Source of the DNA: Tabrizicola thermarum | GTDB lineage: Bacteria > Pseudomonadota > Alphaproteobacteria > Rhodobacterales > Rhodobacteraceae | Assembly: GCF_003574395.1 (NCBI RefSeq) | Contig: NZ_QMJY01000079.1 | Span: 78,358 to 142,357 of the forward strand | Direction: 5' to 3' | DNA: 64,000 nt | Shown: positions 45,326-53,603 of the stretch, piece after piece | Position numbering within the stretch: position 1 is the first letter of the stretch | How the letters are laid out: each line of letters begins with the position of its first letter | The notes under the pieces: model-generated | Seen by the model: only the letters and a program-made list of their open reading frames with translations | Databases searched by the model: none | What the model was told of the DNA's origin: nothing | Position numbers and translations under genes: made by a program

Positions 45326-47161
45326 TCACGCCCCGCGATGGCGCTGCCAGCCGATCCGGTCGAAAAGCGGCGCGTAGACCCCGGCGAGCGCCCGCAGCAT
45401 CGGACCGTCCGTCGTCCCCGCCGGCTCCCAGCCCCTGGTCGCGATCCCCAGGATGCGGGGGGCGATCATGCCCTCGGCCTGGGCATCCTCGGTCGTGAAC
45501 TCGCCCCAGAAACAGGCCTCGACCCCGGCGATCCGGGGCGCGATGTCCTCGGCCCCCGTGGGCACCGGGTCCCAGGCCACCGTCTTTTCCAGCGGCACGA
45601 AGCCGGCCCAGGCCGCCCCCCAGTCATCCGGGTCCGGGCTGTGCGCCAGGTCGAAATAGGCGTGCTGCGCCGGGCACATCACCACGTCATGCCCGCGCCG
45701 CGCCGCCTCGATCCCGGGCCCCTGTCCGGTCCAGGAAAACAAAAGCGCCCCATGGCCGATGCCGCCCTGACAGCCTTTCGCCGCCTCTTCCCAGGCCGCG
45801 ACGCGGATGCCCGAGGCGCCCAGCTCTCCGGCCAGCCTTGCCAGCATCCAGCCCTGCACGTCGTCCGACGTCGAAAGCCCCTCCCGCGCCTTCAGCGCCG
45901 CCACGGCGGGCGAGCCGCCCCAGGCCCCATGCGGTGCCTCATCCGCGCCCAGGTGCAGGATGCCCAGCGGGAAAAGGCTTGCCACCTCGCGCGCCAGGGG
46001 GACCAGCAGGTCCCAGGTCGCAGGCACCGCCGGGTTGACGATGTTGTCGAGGTAACCCTGCACCGAGACCTCTTCGCCGTTATCGCCGGGGTCGCGCAGG
46101 CCGGGCACCGCCTTGATCATGGCGTGGCTGTGCGCAGGCACCTCGATCTCGGGCAGGACCTCGATCTGCAACGCCCTGGCGCGGGCCACCACCTTCGCCA
46201 CGTCGGCCTTCGAATAGCTGCCCCCCGCCCTTATGCCGCCGCCAAAGACGCCCGGCACCAGTTCGCCCTCGCCCCGGAAGGCCGTGCGCTGCCAGAGGAG
46301 CGGCTGGGTCTCCACCTCCAGCCGGAAGGCCTCGTCATCGGCGAAATGCCAGTGGAAGCGGTTCAGCTTCAGCAGCGCCATCAGGTCCAGAAGCCGCAGG
46401 ATGAACTCCACCCCGAAGAAATGCCGCGCGCAATCAAGGTGTTGGCCGCGCCAGCCGAAACGCGGCTTGTCGGTGATCGTCCCGCAGGGAAGCTGGCCGT
46501 CGCAGGTCTCGCGCAGGGTCAGAAGCGTGATCCCGGCGTAGTGGAGGCCCGCCGGGCCGCCGATTGCCACCGTCAGGCCCGAGGGCGCAACGGTCAGCCG
46601 GTAGCCCTCTGCCCCCAGCGCCGCATCCTCGGTCACGGCCAGCGCAAGGCCACCCGGCGCGACCAGGGGCGACAGGCCAAGCCGCGCGGCAAGGTCGCTC
46701 ACACCCGCCATCCCGGCCACAGGGGCGAGCGCCGTGAAATCCAGCGTCCCGCCGGAAGGCTTCCACTCCGTCGGCTGCGGCACCAGCGGCAGGCGATCGG
46801 CGGGAAGCGGAGGCGCGAAAGGACCTTCCGCCGCCCGCAAACCCGGATCATTGCCCGGCGGCAGGGGCAGACACGCGTTCCCCACCCGCAGATAGGCGCC
46901 CAATGGCAGCCAGGCCCGGTTGCGCGGCCCGAACTCCTTGTTGGCGTGTTCCAGCACCACCTCGTGCTCCACCCCCGGCACCAGGTCCGGGAGCGCCACC
47001 TCGGCATAGCCCGCCACGCGCCGCACCAGCGTCCCGCCAGAGATCACCCTCGGCGCGGCCATCAGCGAAAAGCACAGGGTCGGCGCAGCCAGCGGGCGGT
47101 CCGTGCCGATCAGGCAGCGGATCCGGGTCCCGTCGATGCGGGAGGCGAAGGTCAGGCTCAT
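45326..47161 (-). CDS. Beta-N-acetylhexosaminidase, GH20
   Basis: 611-residue glycoside hydrolase family 20 enzyme, releasing terminal GlcNAc or GalNAc. The catalytic Asp-Glu pair is in ILHLGADEAPHGAW (about residue 415); other family pieces are GWRGQHLDCARHFF (start of the barrel, Arg binds substrate), LKLNRFHWHFADDEAF and LPEIEVPAHSHAMI. No signal peptide is apparent, so it may act on imported oligosaccharides in the cytoplasm. Its start overlaps the stop of gntR (4 bases), so enzyme and regulator are coupled, divergent from the importer operon. Confidence 0.93.
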   Translation of the reverse strand: MSLTFASRIDGTRIRCLIGTDRPLAAPTLCFSLMAAPRVISGGTLVRRVAGYAEVALPDLVPGVEHEVVLEHANKEFGPRNRAWLPLGAYLRVGNACLPLPPGNDPGLRAAEGPFAPPLPADRLPLVPQPTEWKPSGGTLDFTALAPVAGMAGVSDLAARLGLSPLVAPGGLALAVTEDAALGAEGYRLTVAPSGLTVAIGGPAGLHYAGITLLTLRETCDGQLPCGTITDKPRFGWRGQHLDCARHFFGVEFILRLLDLMALLKLNRFHWHFADDEAFRLEVETQPLLWQRTAFRGEGELVPGVFGGGIRAGGSYSKADVAKVVARARALQIEVLPEIEVPAHSHAMIKAVPGLRDPGDNGEEVSVQGYLDNIVNPAVPATWDLLVPLAREVASLFPLGILHLGADEAPHGAWGGSPAVAALKAREGLSTSDDVQGWMLARLAGELGASGIRVAAWEEAAKGCQGGIGHGALLFSWTGQGPGIEAARRGHDVVMCPAQHAYFDLAHSPDPDDWGAAWAGFVPLEKTVAWDPVPTGAEDIAPRIAGVEACFWGEFTTEDAQAEGMIAPRILGIATRGWEPAGTTDGPMLRALAGVYAPLFDRIGWQRHRGA

Positions 47162-47919
47162 GGCGCCTCCAGTCGCAATTCGGCGATGAAGTCGTAGATG
47201 TCGGACCGGTAAAGCCCGCGGGTGAACTCGATGGGCCGACCTGAGGGCAGATAGGCCGTCCGGTCGATCCGCAGCACCGCCGCCCCTTCCGGCAGCAGCA
47301 GCAGCTTCGCATCCGCCGCCGTCAGATTGACCGCCGTGATCCGCTGCACCGCCCGTGTGGGCGCCTTCCCGCTGGCCCGCAGCACGTCATAAAGCGACGT
47401 CTCCACCGCCTCGGGGTCCGGCAGCACATCCGTGGGCAAGGAGGACCATTCCAGCGCAAGGGGGGTATCGTCGGCAAAGCGCAACCGTTCGACCCGCGCC
47501 ACCCGGTCGCCCGCCGACAGGCCCAGAGACATCGTCTCGTCCGGCGTCGGCAGGAACAGCCCGCGTCGCAGGATGCGGCTGGAGGAGGTCTTGCCGCGCT
47601 GGCGCATGTAGTCGGTGAAGGACATGAGCGCGGACAGCGACTGTTCGATCTTCGGGCTGGGCGGTTTCACGAAGGTCCCCGCGCCCCGCCGCTGTTCCAG
47701 CACCCCGTCCGCGACCAGCTGGCTGACCGCCTTCCGCACCGTCACGCGGCTGACGTCCGCGATCAGCGCCAGGTCGCGTTCGGGGGGAAGCTGCGCCTCG
47801 GGCGGCAGTTCCCCCGTGGCGATGGCCGACGAGAGGTGGCGGTAAAGCTGTTCGTACCGCGGCCCCCGCGCGGCGCGGAACCAGGCCTCGGGGCGATACA
47901 GCGCCAGGTCGTCCTCCAT
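47158..47919 (-). CDS. GntR-family regulator with UTRA domain
   Basis: 253 residues. N-terminal winged helix: YEQLYRHLSSAIATGELPPE, LPPERDLALIADVSRVTVRKAV, QRRGAGTFV wing. The C-terminal UTRA effector domain (about 95-250) includes RVARVERLRFADDTPLALEW and PIEFTRGLYRSDIYDF. By context it senses an amino-sugar phosphate, as NagR/NagQ-type regulators do. I prefer the start at 47919 (MEDDLALYR) because a TTGGTAT half-site would otherwise fall inside the gene; the ATG at 47949 adds 10 residues and is possible. Confidence 0.88.
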   Translation of the reverse strand: MEDDLALYRPEAWFRAARGPRYEQLYRHLSSAIATGELPPEAQLPPERDLALIADVSRVTVRKAVSQLVADGVLEQRRGAGTFVKPPSPKIEQSLSALMSFTDYMRQRGKTSSSRILRRGLFLPTPDETMSLGLSAGDRVARVERLRFADDTPLALEWSSLPTDVLPDPEAVETSLYDVLRASGKAPTRAVQRITAVNLTAADAKLLLLPEGAAVLRIDRTAYLPSGRPIEFTRGLYRSDIYDFIAELRLEAP

Positions 47920-47933
47920 CGGAAGCCCCCGAA

Positions 47934-48079
47934 TTGGTATTTTTTCCATGGGACCAGGTCCCGTGCCCGTCCGCAGGATGGCCCAGGAAGCCCCGCCAAA
48001 ACAAGAGAAATCGGCATTTGGTCCGATTTTTTCGCAGTATTGGTATTATAATGGTAGCATGACGTCACTTTTTTGGTAT
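47934..48079. promoter_or_regulatory. Shared control region with repeated TTGGTAT sites
   Basis: In the 233-base divergent gap TTGGTAT occurs three times on the plus strand (47934-47940, 48040-48046, 48073-48079). The middle copy runs into TATAAT (48047-48052), a likely -10 box of the importer operon, and TGGTA recurs 11 bases on at 48053. These are candidate GntR half-sites. A small inverted repeat CGTTG-ACC-CAACG follows at 48080-48092. Confidence 0.5.
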
Positions 48080-48152
48080 CGTTGACCCAACGACATGATT
48101 CGACCCGCTCCGCCCCTGCCAGGGTGGCCCAGGGAAGGACAGGGGGAACCAC

Positions 48153-49079
48153 ATGACGCTTGCCATCGACACCGCCGCGCCGGACCGGATGCAGCGGCGT
48201 GGGCTTTCGGACCGCGCCTTCGCCTGGGCGCTCATCGCACCGGCGCTGGCCTTCATCCTCGTCATCGTCGTCTGGCCGCTGATCGAGACGATCCGCCTCT
48301 CCTTCACCGACGCGACCCTGGGCGGCGAAAACTTCGTCGGCCTTGCCAACTATGCCGCGCTCTTCGCCGACCCGAAGTTCTGGCAGACCGTGGGGCGCAC
48401 CTTCTACTGGATGGTGCTGGCCGTAAGCCTGAAGCTGATCGTCGGCCTGATCGGGGCCAGCCTTCTGAACGCCGCGATCCCGGGCAAGGCCCTCTTCCGC
48501 GTCCTCGTGATGCCGCCCTGGGTGATCCCGGTCGCCATCGGCGTCATCGGCTGGAAGTGGATGTACAACGGCTATTTCGGGCTGATCTCGGGCCTGTTGC
48601 AGGAATTCGGGCTGGTGCAGGACCGCGTCGCCCTTCTGGCCACCAAGACCTCGGCCTTCTACTCCGCCATCGTCACCGACGTCTGGGTCGGCACGCCGAT
48701 GGTCACACTGTTCTTCCTCGCCGCCATGCAGGGCGTCTCGAAGGACCTCTACGAGGCCGCCTGGGTCGACGGCGCCAGCCGCTGGTATCGTTTCCGCCGC
48801 ATCACCATTCCCCAGATCATGCCGGTCATCGTTTCCATGGCGCTCCTCTCCGCGATCTGGACCTTCAACAGCTTCGAGATCATCTGGATCCTCACCGAAG
48901 GCGGCCCGCGCGGGGCGACGACGACGCTGATCATCGACACCTACAAGGTCGCGATCTCCTCGCAACGCTTCGGCGAAGGGGCGGCGCGGGCGGTGGTAAT
49001 CGTGGTGCTGCTGGCCACCTTCTCGCTCTTCTACCTGTGGTTCCTGAACCGCGTGAACCGGCATTACGGAGCGAAATGA
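48153..49079 (+). CDS. Carbohydrate ABC transporter permease, first subunit
   Basis: 308-residue CUT1-type permease (UgpA/MalF-like), six core helices. The ATPase-contact EAA loop is KDLYEAAWVDGASRWYRFRRI (about residue 205). The N-terminal FAWALIAPALAFILVIVVW helix is typical. First gene of the amino-sugar operon; no Shine-Dalgarno stronger than ACAGGGGGAACC, well placed. Its stop overlaps the second permease (ATGA). With partner permease, binding protein and ATPase it forms an importer, probably for N-acetylhexosamines or short oligomers given the genes around. Confidence 0.92.
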   Translation: MTLAIDTAAPDRMQRRGLSDRAFAWALIAPALAFILVIVVWPLIETIRLSFTDATLGGENFVGLANYAALFADPKFWQTVGRTFYWMVLAVSLKLIVGLIGASLLNAAIPGKALFRVLVMPPWVIPVAIGVIGWKWMYNGYFGLISGLLQEFGLVQDRVALLATKTSAFYSAIVTDVWVGTPMVTLFFLAAMQGVSKDLYEAAWVDGASRWYRFRRITIPQIMPVIVSMALLSAIWTFNSFEIIWILTEGGPRGATTTLIIDTYKVAISSQRFGEGAARAVVIVVLLATFSLFYLWFLNRVNRHYGAK

Positions 49080-49921
49080 TGATCGACCGCCTCACCCTTC
49101 TCCAGAAGATCGGCGTCTACTTCGCCACCTTCGTCTTCCTCCTTTTCATCCTGATGCCCTTCATCGAGATGATCCGCGTCTCCTTGCGGCCCATGAGCCA
49201 CCTGATGACCGCCGACTTCACCTGGTGGTCCGAGGATTTCAGCCTGCAAGCCTACCGCGACATGTGGGTCACCGTCCCGCTGCTGGGGCGCTACATCTTC
49301 AACTCGATCTTCATCGCGGCCTCGGTGACGCTGGTCACGATGATCGTGGTGATCCCCGCCGCCTATGCCTATGCCCGGCTGGAATTCCCCTTCAAGGCCC
49401 TGTCGCTGGGCGGGTTCCTCGCCGTCAACATGTTCACCGGCGCGGTCCTCCTGATCCCGCTCTACCGGGTCCTGCGCACGCTTGGCATGCTCAACACCTA
49501 CTGGGCGATGATCATCCCCGGCGTGGCCTTCCTGATCCCCACCGGCATCTGGCTTCTCCGCTCCTACCTCGAAAAGATCCCGAAGGAACTGGAAGAAGCG
49601 GCTTACGTCGATGGCGCATCCCGCCTCTACACCCTCCGCCGCGTCGTCATCCCGCTGGCGATCCCCGGCCTGATCGTGGTGGGCACCGCCGTCTTCATCG
49701 GCGCCTATGCCCAGCAGTTCCTGTTCGCCATCACCTTCAACAACGTGCGGGAAATCCAGCCGCTGCCCGCCGGTCTGTTCGAGTTCGTCGGCTATCAGGA
49801 CACCACCTGGAACGAGCTGATGGCGGCAGCCCTCACAGGCGTCCTGCCGGTGATGCTCGTGTTCCTCTTCCTGCAGAAATACCTCGTCGCGGGCCTGACT
49901 GCGGGCGCGGTGAAAGAATGA
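49076..49921 (+). CDS. Carbohydrate ABC transporter permease, second subunit
   Basis: 281-residue CUT1-type permease (UgpE/MalG-like). EAA loop: KELEEAAYVDGASRLYTLRR (about residue 180); helices include YFATFVFLLFILMPFIEMI and ALSLGGFLAVNMFTGAVLL. The ATG at 49076 overlaps the first permease stop. Forms the heterodimeric channel with the preceding product. Confidence 0.93.
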   Translation: MMIDRLTLLQKIGVYFATFVFLLFILMPFIEMIRVSLRPMSHLMTADFTWWSEDFSLQAYRDMWVTVPLLGRYIFNSIFIAASVTLVTMIVVIPAAYAYARLEFPFKALSLGGFLAVNMFTGAVLLIPLYRVLRTLGMLNTYWAMIIPGVAFLIPTGIWLLRSYLEKIPKELEEAAYVDGASRLYTLRRVVIPLAIPGLIVVGTAVFIGAYAQQFLFAITFNNVREIQPLPAGLFEFVGYQDTTWNELMAAALTGVLPVMLVFLFLQKYLVAGLTAGAVKE

Positions 49922-49953
49922 CCAACCAAGACCACCAACAAGGGAGACTACGC

Positions 49954-51162
49954 ATGACACACCTCAAGACCCTGACGGTCGCTGCCGCGCTGATGGCCGG
50001 CACCGCCCTGTCGGCCCAGGCGCAAGAGCTGCACTTCATCATGTGCGGCGGTGAAGTGCGCCCGGCCGACCAGAAGGTCATCGACAAGTTCCAGGCCGAC
50101 AATCCCGGCGTCACCGTCAAGATGGAAGCGGTGGAATGGGGCACCTGCCAGGACAAGTCGATGCAGCTTGCCGCCGCCGGTGACCCGCCGGACGTGGCCT
50201 ACATGGGCAGCCGCACCCTGCGCCAGCTGGCCAACAACGACCTGATCGTTCCCGTGACCTTCACCCCCGAGGAAGAGGCCGCCTACCAGCCCGGCGTTCT
50301 CAAGACCGTGACCAACGGCGGCCAGTACTGGGGCATCCCGCATGCCTTCTCGACCAAGGCGCTGTACATCAACTGCACCGTGGTCGAGGCCGCCGGGGCC
50401 GAATGCAAGGCGCCCGCCACCTGGGACGAGCTGATCGCGCTGGCGAAGACCGTGACCGACAACACCGACGCCGCAGGCATCGGCATCGCGGGCAAGGACT
50501 TCGACAACACGATGCACATGTTCCTCGACTTCCTCTATTCGAACGGCGGCAAGGTCTTCAACGACGACGGCACCCCGGCGCTGGACAGCAAGGAAACCCG
50601 CGAGACCCTGCAGCTTTACGCCGACCTTCTGCCCTACATGCAGTCCGGCCCCACCGAATGGGAACGCGACCAGATGAAGGACCTGTTCAACGACGGCCAG
50701 ATCGCGATGTATGTGAACGGCCCCTGGGGCGAAGGCCAGCACAAGGAAAAGGTGCCGAACCAGCTGGTCGCCCCCGTTCCGCACGGGCCTTCGGGCACCA
50801 ATGGCACGATCCTCATCACCGACTCGCTAGCCGTCTTCAAGGGCACGGGCAACGAGGAACTGGCCATCAAACTTGCCAAGGCGCTGACCAGCGGCGAGGC
50901 GCAGTATGACCTCGATTCGTCCTGGGGCCTGACGCCGATCCTGCAATACGAAAAGCTGGGGATCGCCGACCCCTACTACACCAAGGGCAACTGGCCGATA
51001 TTCGTCGCGGGAATCTCGACCGGCGGCCCCGAGCCGATGGTCGAGGACTTCAAGGCGCTGCAGGCTGTCTTCACCAACATGATCCAGGGCATCATGCTGG
51101 GCGAAGGCACAGTCGATGAACTGGTGACCGAAGCCGGCGTCGAGCTGGCAAAGGTTCGCTGA
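49954..51162 (+). CDS. ABC transporter sugar-binding protein
   Basis: 402-residue periplasmic binding protein of the MalE/UgpB type (cluster B). Signal peptide MTHLKTLTVAAALMAGTALSAQAQ without lipobox; mature protein begins ELHFIMCGGEV. Family segments: KFQADNPGVTVKMEAVEWG, DPPDVAYMGSR, FNDGQIAMYVNGPWGEG. Start at 49954 with AGGGAGA upstream. It would capture the operon's sugar and deliver it to the two permeases; gene order (permeases before binding protein) is less usual but known. Confidence 0.92.
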   Translation: MTHLKTLTVAAALMAGTALSAQAQELHFIMCGGEVRPADQKVIDKFQADNPGVTVKMEAVEWGTCQDKSMQLAAAGDPPDVAYMGSRTLRQLANNDLIVPVTFTPEEEAAYQPGVLKTVTNGGQYWGIPHAFSTKALYINCTVVEAAGAECKAPATWDELIALAKTVTDNTDAAGIGIAGKDFDNTMHMFLDFLYSNGGKVFNDDGTPALDSKETRETLQLYADLLPYMQSGPTEWERDQMKDLFNDGQIAMYVNGPWGEGQHKEKVPNQLVAPVPHGPSGTNGTILITDSLAVFKGTGNEELAIKLAKALTSGEAQYDLDSSWGLTPILQYEKLGIADPYYTKGNWPIFVAGISTGGPEPMVEDFKALQAVFTNMIQGIMLGEGTVDELVTEAGVELAKVR

Positions 51163-51217
51163 CCGCAAGGGGGCGCGGGATACGCGCCCCCTCCCCGCTT
51201 CGGAAAGGACCGCCCGC

Positions 51218-52315
51218 ATGGCCACGCTTGACCTTCAAGGCATCACGAAGAGCTTCGGCGCCGCGCAGGTGCTGTCCGGCATCGACCTTGCCATCCGCGA
51301 CCGGGAATTCGTCGTCTTCGTCGGCCCCTCGGGCTGCGGCAAGTCCACGCTTCTGCGCATCATCGCGGGCCTCGAGGCCGCCACCTCGGGCCGCATCGTG
51401 ATCGACGGCACCGACGTCTCCGCCGCCGCCCCCGTGGACCGCGGCATCGCCATGGTGTTCCAGTCCTACGCCCTTTACCCCCACCTTTCGGTCTTCGAGA
51501 ACATCGCCTTCCCCCTGCGCGTCGCCCGCCTGCCCGAGGCCGAGGTCCGCCAGAAGGTCGGCCGCGCTGCGGAAATCCTGCAACTGACGGACAAACTCGG
51601 CCTAAAGCCGGGCCAGCTTTCCGGCGGCCAGCGCCAGCGCGTCGCCATCGGGCGCAGCATCGTCCGCAACCCCAAGGTCTTTCTCTTCGACGAACCGCTC
51701 TCGAACCTCGACGCCGCCCTGCGCGGCGAGATGCGGGTGGAACTCTCCGCCCTGCAACGCGACCTCGACGCCACCATGGTCTACGTCACTCACGACCAGA
51801 TCGAGGCGATGACCATGGCCCACCGCATCGTCGTGTTGAACAAGGGCCGGATCGAGCAGTTCGGCACGCCCATGGAGCTTTACCACCACCCCGCCACCCG
51901 CTTCGTCGCCACCTTCATCGGCCAGCCCAACATGAACCTCCTGCCCGCGCGCGTTGCGGGCACCGGGGCGGATGGCCTCACGGTCGAATTCCACGGCGGC
52001 ACTCGGATGACCCTTCCGGTGGACACCGCCTCAGCCAGGCCCGGCGACATGGTCGAAGTCGGCATCCGCCCGGAAAACCTGCACCTCGGCCAGGGCATCG
52101 CCATGCACCTCCGCGTCCTCGAACGCCTCGGCGGCACCGCCATCGCCTATGGCCAGATGTCCGACGGGCTGAAGCTCTGCGCGGCGCTCCCCGGCGACAC
52201 CACCGTCCACGAAGGCGAGGATGTCGGCCTGACCTTCACCCCCGCCGACGCCCATGTTTTCGACGCCCAAGGCCGCGTGATGCGGCGGCGGCAGGCCCCC
52301 GCCCTCGCCGCCTGA
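51218..52315 (+). CDS. ABC transporter ATP-binding protein (UgpC/MsmX-like)
   Basis: 365-residue CUT1 ATPase: Walker A GPSGCGKST (residue about 37), Q-loop VFQSYALYPHLSV, signature LSGGQRQRVAIGRSI, Walker B VFLFDEPLSNLD, switch His VTHDQIEA, and a C-terminal regulatory/MOP domain (about 240-365) with VEVGIRPENLHL. It drives the importer encoded just before. Some such ATPases serve several importers. 55 bases after the binding protein. Confidence 0.94.
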   Translation: MATLDLQGITKSFGAAQVLSGIDLAIRDREFVVFVGPSGCGKSTLLRIIAGLEAATSGRIVIDGTDVSAAAPVDRGIAMVFQSYALYPHLSVFENIAFPLRVARLPEAEVRQKVGRAAEILQLTDKLGLKPGQLSGGQRQRVAIGRSIVRNPKVFLFDEPLSNLDAALRGEMRVELSALQRDLDATMVYVTHDQIEAMTMAHRIVVLNKGRIEQFGTPMELYHHPATRFVATFIGQPNMNLLPARVAGTGADGLTVEFHGGTRMTLPVDTASARPGDMVEVGIRPENLHLGQGIAMHLRVLERLGGTAIAYGQMSDGLKLCAALPGDTTVHEGEDVGLTFTPADAHVFDAQGRVMRRRQAPALAA

Positions 52316-52329
52316 AGAAGGAGACCGAT

Positions 52330-53472
52330 ATGCGCATCGTCACCTCAGGCATCGGCCTGCGGGCCGGTCACGTCTTGACCACGCTGAGACAGGAAATGCC
52401 GGAAGCCGAGATCGTGGGCTACTACGACCCCCAGCCGACCCACCTTGAGATGATCGGCACCGACACCCCCCGCTACCCCTCGGTGGAGGCAATGCTGTCG
52501 GACGCGCGCCCCGACCTCTACTGCGTCTTTTCCCCGAACGTCTTCCACCTCGACCAGATCCGTCTCGGGCTGGAGGCGGGGGTGCAGGTCTTCACCGAAA
52601 AACCCGTGGTGGTCAGCATCGAGGAAACCCTCGAACTCGCCCGACTCCTCGCCAAACACGGCGGCACCGACCGCGCGATGGTCGGCCTCGTCCTGCGCTA
52701 TTCCCAGCACATGGTCGACCTCCGCCATGCCATGTCCCAAGGCTGGCTCGGCGAGATCACCTCGCTGGAAGCCAACGAACACATCGCCCCCTACCACGGC
52801 GCCTTCTTCATGCGCGACTGGCGACGGCGCACCGATCTTGCCGGCGGCTTCATGCTGGAGAAATGCTGCCACGACCTCGACATCTACAACATGGTCACCG
52901 CCTCGCGCCCCCGGCGCGTCGCCAGCTTCGGCGGCCGCAAGAGCTTCGTGCCCGCCAATGCCCCCCACTCGAATGCCGAGGCCGAGATCTTCCACCTCAA
53001 GAAATCCGTCTGGGAATCCACCGACGATCCCTTCACCTCCGACGGCGACATCATCGACTACCAGACCGCGATCCTCGAATACGAGACCGGCGCCAGCCTC
53101 GCCTTCCACACCAACCTGAACGTCCCCGACGAACACCGCCGCTTCTGCGTGATCGGCACCCATGGCATGGCCGAAGGCGACTTCGTGCGCGGCTTCCTCA
53201 AGGTCACCGCCCGCGACGGCCGCACCTTGGCCCAACACGATTACACCCAAGGCACCGCGATGAAAGGCGCGCATTACGGCGCCGACCAACTGATGTGCCG
53301 CGACATCACCGCCTACCTGCGCGGGGAAAGTGCCAGCCTCCCCGTCTCCATCCTCGACGCGATGGAAGCCGGCATCAGTGCGATCGCCCTCGACCGGGCC
53401 CGCACCACCGGCCAGGTCTTCGACCTCACCGAAACCTGGGCCGAGCTCGACAAACACGGCCTGCGCCAATGA
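52330..53472 (+). CDS. Gfo/Idh/MocA-family oxidoreductase
   Basis: 380 residues: N-terminal Rossmann fold (MRIVTSGIGLRAGHVL, then YYDPQ) with the family EKP motif in VFTEKPVVV, and a C-terminal alpha/beta domain (LEANEHIAPYHGAFFMRDWRR, then HDLDIYNMV). NAD(P)-dependent sugar dehydrogenases are the common function, but family GH109 N-acetylgalactosaminidases share this fold and use NAD, so in an amino-sugar operon either is possible. Pathway role unclear. Followed by mosaic repeat copy 5. Confidence 0.85.
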   Translation: MRIVTSGIGLRAGHVLTTLRQEMPEAEIVGYYDPQPTHLEMIGTDTPRYPSVEAMLSDARPDLYCVFSPNVFHLDQIRLGLEAGVQVFTEKPVVVSIEETLELARLLAKHGGTDRAMVGLVLRYSQHMVDLRHAMSQGWLGEITSLEANEHIAPYHGAFFMRDWRRRTDLAGGFMLEKCCHDLDIYNMVTASRPRRVASFGGRKSFVPANAPHSNAEAEIFHLKKSVWESTDDPFTSDGDIIDYQTAILEYETGASLAFHTNLNVPDEHRRFCVIGTHGMAEGDFVRGFLKVTARDGRTLAQHDYTQGTAMKGAHYGADQLMCRDITAYLRGESASLPVSILDAMEAGISAIALDRARTTGQVFDLTETWAELDKHGLRQ

Positions 53473-53489
53473 CCCCCTTCGCCCATTCA

Positions 53490-53573
53490 TCTGTCCCCAA
53501 ATATCCCCGCCGGAGGCCGCCCGAGCCGCTTTGCGCCCCCGGCGCAAAACGGCGAGACCAAAGGAACGCGCTC
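53490..53573 (+). repeat. Intergenic mosaic repeat, copy 5
   Basis: CTGTCCCCAAATATCCCCG, then CGGAGGCCGC, a TTTGCGCCCCCGGCGCAAA hairpin and GGCGAGACCAAAGGAACGCG. It starts 17 bases after the Gfo/Idh/MocA stop. Its far end supplies an AAAGGAA that may serve as ribosome-binding site for the next frame. Confidence 0.75.
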
Positions 53574-53576
53574 ATC

Positions 53577-53603
53577 ATGACAGCCGACCGGACCCTGCCA
53601 TGA
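53577..53603 (+). CDS. Possible 8-residue leader peptide before the SIS gene
   Basis: ATG followed by seven codons and TGA encodes MTADRTLP; its stop overlaps the start of the SIS gene (ATGA), and AAAGGAA lies 12 bases before it, whereas the SIS ATG itself has no visible ribosome-binding site. It may couple translation. Could equally be chance. Confidence 0.3.
   Translation: MTADRTLP

Noticed and set aside
49225..51162. 645-codon frame that would fuse permease and binding protein
   Set aside because: Out of frame across the permease; the binding protein has its own start, ribosome-binding site and signal peptide at 49954.
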